Shown here: in pieces, positions 55,306-64,000 of the stretch
Numbering within the stretch: the first letter of the stretch is position 1
Layout: every line of letters begins with the position of its first letter
Source: Altericroceibacterium indicum
GTDB lineage: Bacteria; Pseudomonadota; Alphaproteobacteria; Sphingomonadales; Sphingomonadaceae
DNA length: 64,000 nucleotides
Reading direction: 5' to 3'
Assembly (NCBI RefSeq): GCF_009828105.1
Contig: NZ_WTYQ01000003.1
Location: 465,678 to 529,677 of the forward strand
Notes under the pieces: model-generated
What the model was told of the DNA's origin: nothing
The model's input: the letters and a program-made list of their open reading frames with translations, nothing else
Database searches by the model: none
Program-made: the position numbers and the translations under genes

Positions 55306-56241
55306 TTAGAGCTTCCCGGTCAATTCCGGCACGGCTTCAAACAGATCAGCCACCAGACCGATATCGGCGATCTGGAAGATCGGGGCATCCTCATCCTTAT
55401 TGATCGCCACGATCACTTTGGAATCCTTCATGCCCGCCAGATGCTGGATCGCGCCGGAAATACCGACAGCGATATACAGTTCGGGCGCCACGATTTTGCC
55501 AGTCTGGCCAACCTGATAATCATTCGAGATGTAGCCTGCATCGACCGCCGCGCGTGATGCGCCAACGGCAGCACCAAGCTTATCAGCCAAAGGCGTAATG
55601 ACCTGTTCGAATGTTTCAGCATCCTTCAAGGCCCGGCCACCGGATACGACAATCTTGGCGCTGGTAAGATCGGGGCGCTCGCTCTCAGATGCTTCGAGAC
55701 CGACGAAGCTCGATAAGCCGGAATCGCCTTCCGCGCTGGCATTTTCGATAGCGGCAGAACCGCCTTCAGCTTCGGCTTTGTCAAACGCTGTCCCGCGCAC
55801 TGTGATGACAAGCTTGGCATCCGATGATTCAACCGTTGCAATGGCATTGCCGGCGTAAATCGGGCGAGTGAAAGTCTTCTCACCTTCAACCGACAGGATA
55901 TCAGAAATCTGCATCACATCGAGCTTGGCGGCCACGCGTGGTGCGATATTTTTGCCGTTGCTGGTGGCAGAAGCAACGAATGCGTCATAGCCATCCATCA
56001 GGCCGGTGATGAGCGGAGCAACATTTTCCGGCAGCATCTTGGCGTAGGCAGCATCTGATGCCAGCAGCACTTTTTCAACGCCTGCGATCCTGGCTGCAGC
56101 ATCGGCGGCCTTGCTGGCTTCATCACCTTCGCCGGCGACCAGCGCATGAACTGCACCGATTTTGGCGGCTGCGGTGACTGTGGAAAGCGTCACGTCCTTA
56201 ACCGCGCCTGCTTCATGTTCAACGAGAACGAGGACAGTCAT
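55306..56241 (-). CDS. etfA: Electron transfer flavoprotein subunit alpha
   Basis: The 311-residue FAD-binding subunit carries electrons from acyl-CoA dehydrogenases to ETF:ubiquinone oxidoreductase. The C-terminal FAD domain has [103 protein letters not shown], a classic signature. ATG 56241 overlaps the etfB stop by four bases. A bidirectional terminator follows. Confidence 0.97.
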   Translation of the reverse strand: MTVLVLVEHEAGAVKDVTLSTVTAAAKIGAVHALVAGEGDEASKAADAAARIAGVEKVLLASDAAYAKMLPENVAPLITGLMDGYDAFVASATSNGKNIAPRVAAKLDVMQISDILSVEGEKTFTRPIYAGNAIATVESSDAKLVITVRGTAFDKAEAEGGSAAIENASAEGDSGLSSFVGLEASESERPDLTSAKIVVSGGRALKDAETFEQVITPLADKLGAAVGASRAAVDAGYISNDYQVGQTGKIVAPELYIAVGISGAIQHLAGMKDSKVIVAINKDEDAPIFQIADIGLVADLFEAVPELTGKL

Positions 56242-56987
56242 GCGTTCACTCCCAATGCCTTCAGCTTGGCAACCAATTCATCGACCGAGCCAACCTTTTC
56301 GCCAGCCTGACGGACGGGCGGTTCCGCAACCTTCAGCGTTTTCAGCCGTGCGGTAATATCAACGCCGTAATCTTCTGGCGTCTTCTCATCCATCGGCTTC
56401 TTCTTGGCCTTCATGATATTCGGCAAAGAGGCATAGCGCGGTTCGTTGAGGCGAAGATCGGCGGTTACAATAGCAGGCAGAGCGAGCTTCACTGTTTCAA
56501 GACCATCATCCACTTCTCGGGTGACGGTGACGTGATCGCCATCGATTTCGACCTTGCTGGCGAAGGTGCCTTGCGGGCGATCTATCAGAGCTGCCAGCAT
56601 CTGGCCGGTCTGGTTGCTGTCATCATCAATGGCTTGCTTGCCCAGGATGATGAGTTGCGGATTTTCCTCTGCGGCAACGGCTTTGAGGATTTTGGCAACA
56701 GCGAGCGGTTCCACCTCAGCTTCGGTCTGAATCAGTATCGCACGGTCAGCGCCCATGGCAAGCGCGGTGCGCAGCACATCCTTGGACTTTGGGGCGCCAA
56801 TCGAGACAGCAATCACTTCGTCAGCCTTGCCTGCTTCCTTGAGGCGCACGGCTTCTTCCACCGCAATCTCGTCAAACGGATTCATGCTCATTTTGACATT
56901 GGCGATATCGACGCCAGAGCCATCAGGTTTCACCCGAGGCTTCACATTATAATCAATGACCCGTTTAACGGGTACGAGGATCTTCAT
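56238..56987 (-). CDS. etfB: Electron transfer flavoprotein subunit beta
   Basis: The 249-residue AMP-binding subunit of ETF starts [27 protein letters not shown]. Also present are [19 protein letters not shown] and [38 protein letters not shown]. The lysine-rich [17 protein letters not shown] near residue 200 is typical. It is followed by etfA in a coupled pair. About 250 bp separates it from sucC on the same strand, including the sucC terminator, so etf genes probably have their own promoter near 57000. Confidence 0.97.
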   Translation of the reverse strand: MKILVPVKRVIDYNVKPRVKPDGSGVDIANVKMSMNPFDEIAVEEAVRLKEAGKADEVIAVSIGAPKSKDVLRTALAMGADRAILIQTEAEVEPLAVAKILKAVAAEENPQLIILGKQAIDDDSNQTGQMLAALIDRPQGTFASKVEIDGDHVTVTREVDDGLETVKLALPAIVTADLRLNEPRYASLPNIMKAKKKPMDEKTPEDYGVDITARLKTLKVAEPPVRQAGEKVGSVDELVAKLKALGVNA

Positions 56988-57152
56988 GGGGTCAGCCCTT
57001 CCTCTCGGCTCGTATAAAACTCTTCACTACTATGTGTCCGCCTTCGCGCCGACCACGCTGGTCGTCAAGAGGCACGATGTCCCGACCCATCTGGTAGCAG
57101 GGGCGGTGATGATCAAGGCGCGAGGCTTTGCTGCGACTGTCTTCCGGACAAA

Positions 57153-57190
57153 ATAAAATCGCCGGATGCGCTTGGCACCCGGCGATTGTG
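57153..57190 (-). terminator. Terminator of sucC
   Basis: On the minus strand the arms aatcgccgg and ccggcgatt flank a 13-base loop and are followed by TTATTTTGT. The hairpin lies about 50 bases after the sucC stop. Confidence 0.88.
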
Positions 57191-57237
57191 ATGTTCCATG
57201 TGGCCGGGATTGATCCAGCCTCAAACATTACGCTTGA

Positions 57238-58437
57238 TCAGGCAGCCTGCTTCACTTCACCGACGATCTTTTTGGCGGCATCGCCAAGATCTTCAGCAGC
57301 TACGATTGGCAGACCGGAATTGGCGAGGATGTCCTTGCCTTCCTGAACATTGGTGCCTTCGAGGCGAACCACCAGCGGTACACTGAGATCGACTTCCTTG
57401 GCAGCGGCAACAATACCTTCAGCAATGATGTCGCAGCGCATGATGCCACCGAAGATGTTGACCAGAATGCCTTTAACTGCAGGGTCGGACAGAATGATCT
57501 TGAAGGCAGCCGTGACCTTTTCCTTGGTCGCGCCGCCACCAACGTCGAGGAAGTTGGCTGGGAAAGCACCATTGAGCTTGATGATATCCATCGTCGCCAT
57601 GGCCAGGCCTGCGCCATTCACCATGCAGCCGATGTCGCCATCGAGCTTGATGTAAGCCAGGTCATACTTGCTGGCTTCGATTTCCATCGCGTCTTCTTCG
57701 CTTTCGTCACGCAGCTCAGCCACGTCCTTGTGGCGATAGAGTGCGTTCGAATCGAAGCTCATCTTGGTGTCGAGAACGAGCAGCTTGCCATCCTTGGTTT
57801 CCACCAGCGGGTTGATTTCGAGCATTTCGCAGTCGAGATCAACAAACGCCGTGTAAAGCTGTTTGGCCAGCTTCTGGGCCTGCTTGTTGAGATCGCCTTC
57901 AAGCTTGAGAGCGAAAGCAACCGCGCGGCCGTGATGCGGCATGAAGCCTTGTGCTGGATCGATTGTGATGGTGGCAATCTTTTCAGGCGTGGAGTGAGCC
58001 ACGTCTTCAATGTCCATACCGCCTTCGGTCGAAACGATCATGGCAACCCGGCCAGAGGCGCGATCAACGAGAAGCGAAAGATAATATTCGCTCGCAATGT
58101 CGACACCGTCTGTGATGTAAAGGCGGTTCACTTCCTTACCGGCATCGCCGGTCTGGATGGTCACCAGAGTGTTGCCGAGCATTTCCTTGGCATTCGATTC
58201 GACCGCTTCGATCGAGTCGGACAGGCGAACACCGCCCTTGGCATCGGGGCCGAGTTCAATGAACTTGCCTTTGCCGCGGCCGCCAGCATGGATTTGTGCT
58301 TTAACAACATAAAGCGGCCCAGGGAGCTTCTTTGCGCCTTCAACAGCTTCTTCAACCGTGAGTGCAGGGTAGCCAGCGGGGATGCCGACACCATATTTAG
58401 CCAGAAGTTCCTTGGCCTGATATTCGTGGATATTCAT
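57238..58437 (-). CDS. sucC: Succinyl-CoA ligase (ADP-forming) subunit beta
   Basis: The 399-residue subunit of the TCA-cycle enzyme couples succinyl-CoA cleavage to ATP synthesis. Visible are [22 protein letters not shown], the ATP-grasp region [14 protein letters not shown], the glycine-rich [30 protein letters not shown], and [16 protein letters not shown] 58437 is the family start; the long open frame beyond it overlaps the next gene's upstream region. No sucD lies next to it here. Confidence 0.97.
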   Translation of the reverse strand: MNIHEYQAKELLAKYGVGIPAGYPALTVEEAVEGAKKLPGPLYVVKAQIHAGGRGKGKFIELGPDAKGGVRLSDSIEAVESNAKEMLGNTLVTIQTGDAGKEVNRLYITDGVDIASEYYLSLLVDRASGRVAMIVSTEGGMDIEDVAHSTPEKIATITIDPAQGFMPHHGRAVAFALKLEGDLNKQAQKLAKQLYTAFVDLDCEMLEINPLVETKDGKLLVLDTKMSFDSNALYRHKDVAELRDESEEDAMEIEASKYDLAYIKLDGDIGCMVNGAGLAMATMDIIKLNGAFPANFLDVGGGATKEKVTAAFKIILSDPAVKGILVNIFGGIMRCDIIAEGIVAAAKEVDLSVPLVVRLEGTNVQEGKDILANSGLPIVAAEDLGDAAKKIVGEVKQAA

Positions 58438-58541
58438 GGGAGAGTATCTCCGACTGGGAGGGATTAACAGACTCCCGTGCGCATAAGCATATGCTGAGGC
58501 GCTTGAAAAGAGGCGCGTCGGCGCGCAATCCTTAATATTGA

Positions 58542-59318
58542 ATGATAGACCACCTTCATCTTGAGCAGATTTGCCGCGAAGCAGCGACCATCGCGATGGG
58601 CCAATGGCCCGGTGCAGGGCATGCGCTGGATATTTGGCAAAAGGAGGGCGGCAGCCCGGTATGTGCCGCTGACCTTGCCGTCGATTCGTTTTTGAAAAGA
58701 GAACTGAGTGCTTTGCTACCATCGGCGGGGTGGTTGTCAGAAGAAACGGCAGATGATCCCGCTAGGCTTGATAGAGGCCTGTTATGGCTGGTCGATCCGA
58801 TCGATGGAACACGCGACTATATAAGGGGGCTTAGCGGCTGGTCTGTCTCGGTGGCTCTGGTAAGCGAAGGCCGCCCCCTTATAGGAATGCTCGTCGCCCC
58901 GGCGCGGGATGAAGTGTGGAGCGCTGTGGCAGGGCAGGGTGCCTGGCGTAATGGCATCGCTCTTCAGGCCAGCAAAAGAGAGCAATTAGCAGGCGCACGT
59001 GTTCCGGTCGATTCGCTGCCGCGCGAAGATGCCGATCTGACTATCGTCTATAAGCCGAATTCCATCGCTTTGAGAATCGCAATGGTTGCGGCTGACGAAG
59101 CGGATCTGGTGGCGACTTTAAGGTGGGGCTTTGAATGGGACATCGCTGCCGCCACTCTTATAGCGCGTGAGGCGGGGGCGGCGATCAGCGATGCATTTGG
59201 AGAGCCACTCAATTTCAATAAGCGTGATCCAAGAGCATTTGGCCTCCTCGTATGCTCACCAGCCATGCATAATGCGGCAATAGAGCGTTTGGCCGATCGT
59301 GCAGAGCGATACGCCTGA
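58542..59318 (+). CDS. Inositol monophosphatase-family phosphatase (CysQ/IMPase-like)
   Basis: The 258-residue protein has the Li-sensitive phosphatase motifs: WLSEETADD with the metal-binding Glu, [26 protein letters not shown] (DPIDGT), and [19 protein letters not shown] near the end. Family members act on inositol phosphates or on 3'-phosphoadenosine phosphosulfate derivatives; the gene name cysQ would fit but is not proved. The start is ATG 58542, 104 bp from and divergent to sucC. The rRNA operon leader follows. Confidence 0.9.
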   Translation: MIDHLHLEQICREAATIAMGQWPGAGHALDIWQKEGGSPVCAADLAVDSFLKRELSALLPSAGWLSEETADDPARLDRGLLWLVDPIDGTRDYIRGLSGWSVSVALVSEGRPLIGMLVAPARDEVWSAVAGQGAWRNGIALQASKREQLAGARVPVDSLPREDADLTIVYKPNSIALRIAMVAADEADLVATLRWGFEWDIAAATLIAREAGAAISDAFGEPLNFNKRDPRAFGLLVCSPAMHNAAIERLADRAERYA

Positions 59319-59897
59319 ATTCAGTTTGTGAGGCGATGGATTGGCGATGCGCACGGACAGATTCGCGACGCTTGGAGCTGTCAAATCACAGCCCGAGTCT
59401 TGAAATGTTTTGACTGACCAGCAGCGCAAACCAGCACCTGAATAGATGTTCAACGCAATTCAGCCGTTTCAACCCATAGTTAACAAACTAAAAGACTGAT
59501 AGTTTCGCTAAATTGAAACTTTTTGACGATTTCATGAAAAAAGTGTGTTGACCGAATCTGGGGTTAGTCCTAGAGGGGCTTCACCGACACGGGGACGGCG
59601 CTTCTGGCGCTACTGAGTTGGTCGCCAACATTGATGGGATAGCAATTCCCCTGGGATTTAATTTCAGGGACTGATTGCTGTCTTTGTTGTTGGGGTTCTT
59701 TGACATTGTTGATTGATTGATGAAGGGACATGTGGGCGACGGCGCCCGGTCCGGGGGTTTTAAGGCTCCGGATACCGGTATTTAAGTCGTTACCTTACAT
59801 AGTCCTTCGTATCCATTACGTTTGATAGATGCAGGTAATCGGCTCCTTGAACGTTGGTATGATGGCTGGCTTTGGCTGGTTATTGTATTGATGCACT
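59319..59897 (+). promoter_or_regulatory. rRNA operon promoter and leader
   Basis: No gene lies in this 579-bp region. A strong promoter candidate has -35 TTGACC at 59548-59553, a 17-base spacer, and -10 TAGAGG at 59571-59576, with AT-rich sequence upstream (59505-59545) that could act as an UP element. Leader transcript features include a stem at 59641-59679 (arms agcaat and attgct plus tcccctg/cagggac) and a boxA core at 59697-59709. 59319-59500 shows nothing I recognise. Confidence 0.8.
59697..59709 (+). promoter_or_regulatory. boxA antitermination element in the rrn leader
   Basis: The 13-base core TCTTTGACATTGT resembles boxA. An identical core occurs in the 16S-23S spacer (61920-61932), as expected for ribosomal antitermination by Nus factors. 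Confidence 0.75.
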
Positions 59898-61395
<1,498 letters not shown>

Positions 61396-61594
61396 TAGTA
61401 CGAAAGCGCCAGCCCTTGCGGTTGGAAGAGCTTCGCACTTTTTCAAAGAACATTGCCGTCGTCCTCATGTCCTTTCATCACTGGAGATTGTTACAGGCGC
61501 TTTACTGCGCATGTGATAAATGCCTGAGCTGGCTCACGCCGCCCGCGGCTTGGCAATTCTATTGTATAGAATTGAGAGCTTGTGATGGCGCGAT

Positions 61595-61671
<77 letters not shown>

Positions 61672-61691
61672 TAGATTTTAAAGTTTGGTAG

Positions 61692-61767
61692 GGGGCCTTA
61701 GCTCAGCTGGGAGAGCACCTGCTTTGCAAGCAGGGGGTCATCGGTTCGATCCCGATAGGCTCCACCA
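61692..61767 (+). tRNA. tRNA-Ala (anticodon TGC)
   Basis: The 76-base cloverleaf starts GGGGCCTTAGCTCAGC with acceptor GGGGCCT/AGGCTCC and encoded CCA. The anticodon loop TTTGCAA gives TGC. It lies 20 bases after tRNA-Ile, and the pair is the standard spacer arrangement. Confidence 0.97.
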
Positions 61768-62138
61768 TTTATGTGGCCTACCGCTGCGCTGCTTGAGGCG
61801 TTTAAGCGCCTATCGCTTACGCTACTTGAGGCGCATTCTTTACACTCCAGTGTATGAAATACATCTGATCCCGCCCGGCTTTGGCCAGGGTGTGGTAGCG
61901 AAGAGATCTGCTCTTCGCGTCTTTGACATTGTGAATGGGTTTTTAATCGATGCCGTGGCGCATGGATTTATATTGGTCTACGGACTGATGTGATCATGCG
62001 ACACAACAGATATTTTATGTCTGGCTGAGATAACGTCCGCAACAAAAGCTACAGGTTAGTAGCATGGGTTTGAGGACTTGCTGGTTTATGCAAGCAGCAA
62101 GTTTTATCACTCTCAGGCCTGTCGTTGATGGTGTGGAT
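61768..62138 (+). other. 16S-23S spacer after tRNA-Ala, with boxA
   Basis: No gene is visible in this 371-base spacer. It contains two imperfect copies of the segment GCTNNGCTNCTTGAGGCG (about 61781-61800 and 61812-61833). An AGGCG/CGCCT stem lies between them, and the second boxA core TCTTTGACATTGT lies at 61920-61932. The rest (61933-62138) presumably forms the 23S processing stem. Confidence 0.7.

Positions 62139-64000
<1,862 letters not shown>

Overview
The window looks like chromosome from a sphingomonad alphaproteobacterium, most likely Erythrobacteraceae or a close relative. The 16S rRNA has the typical sphingomonad 5' region and helix sequences. The rRNA spacer carries tRNA-Ile(GAT) and tRNA-Ala(TGC). 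Several genes are alphaproteobacterial markers: SciP (DUF1153), TrcR (DUF1013), DUF1192 and a dnaJ-like/pdxH/fabI neighbourhood. Genus assignment would need a 16S comparison that I cannot run.

Layout. Positions 1-1555 hold the 5' part of a SUV3-like helicase on the minus strand. Positions 1780-5876 are a plus-strand run: M23 peptidase, magnesium-type hemB, GNAT, gamma-carbonic-anhydrase-like protein and DUF167, with overlapping start and stop codons. Positions 5902-15632 are on the minus strand: DUF1275, an AT-richer orphan gene with a HEPN-type RNxxxH motif, an ATP-dependent DNA ligase and its partner exonuclease (with a REP-like palindrome between them), an M1 aminopeptidase, clpA and DUF1192. 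Positions 15736-16734 encode a quinone oxidoreductase. Positions 16747-21169 encode a complete type I secretion machine (ABC, HlyD, TolC), transcribed divergently from a cadherin-repeat surface protein at 21462-23075. Next come a metallophosphoesterase/glycosyltransferase pair, trcR, and a bactofilin/M23 pair on the minus strand.

Positions 28037-39083 are a long plus-strand series: proA, aldo/keto reductase, nadD, rsfS, rlmH, envC-like, ctpA, dsbB, coq7, a secreted cysteine protein, wecB and wecC. Positions 39099-42412 (minus) encode a GFA-family protein, fabI, yihY and a cbpA-like co-chaperone. Positions 42542-44900 (plus) encode pdxH, a CDF metal transporter and a PhzF-family protein. A lipoprotein serine hydrolase, a small cysteine-containing membrane protein and mnmA follow. 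Positions 48045-55246 (plus) encode sciP, a GlsB-type membrane protein, an RND efflux pair, DUF445 and a GNAT. Positions 55306-58437 (minus) encode etfA, etfB and sucC. An inositol-monophosphatase-family gene then precedes an rRNA operon whose 23S gene runs off the end.

Most of the window is housekeeping chromosome, and I see no transposase, integrase, phage gene or CRISPR array. The two places most worth a second look are the type I secretion locus with its facing cadherin-repeat protein, and the HEPN-motif gene that sits where the rest of a DNA-repair operon is often found. Cell-envelope functions recur: three M23-family proteins, a bactofilin, CtpA, DsbB, the T1SS and the ManNAcA precursor genes. 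Cell-cycle regulators also recur (TrcR, SciP).
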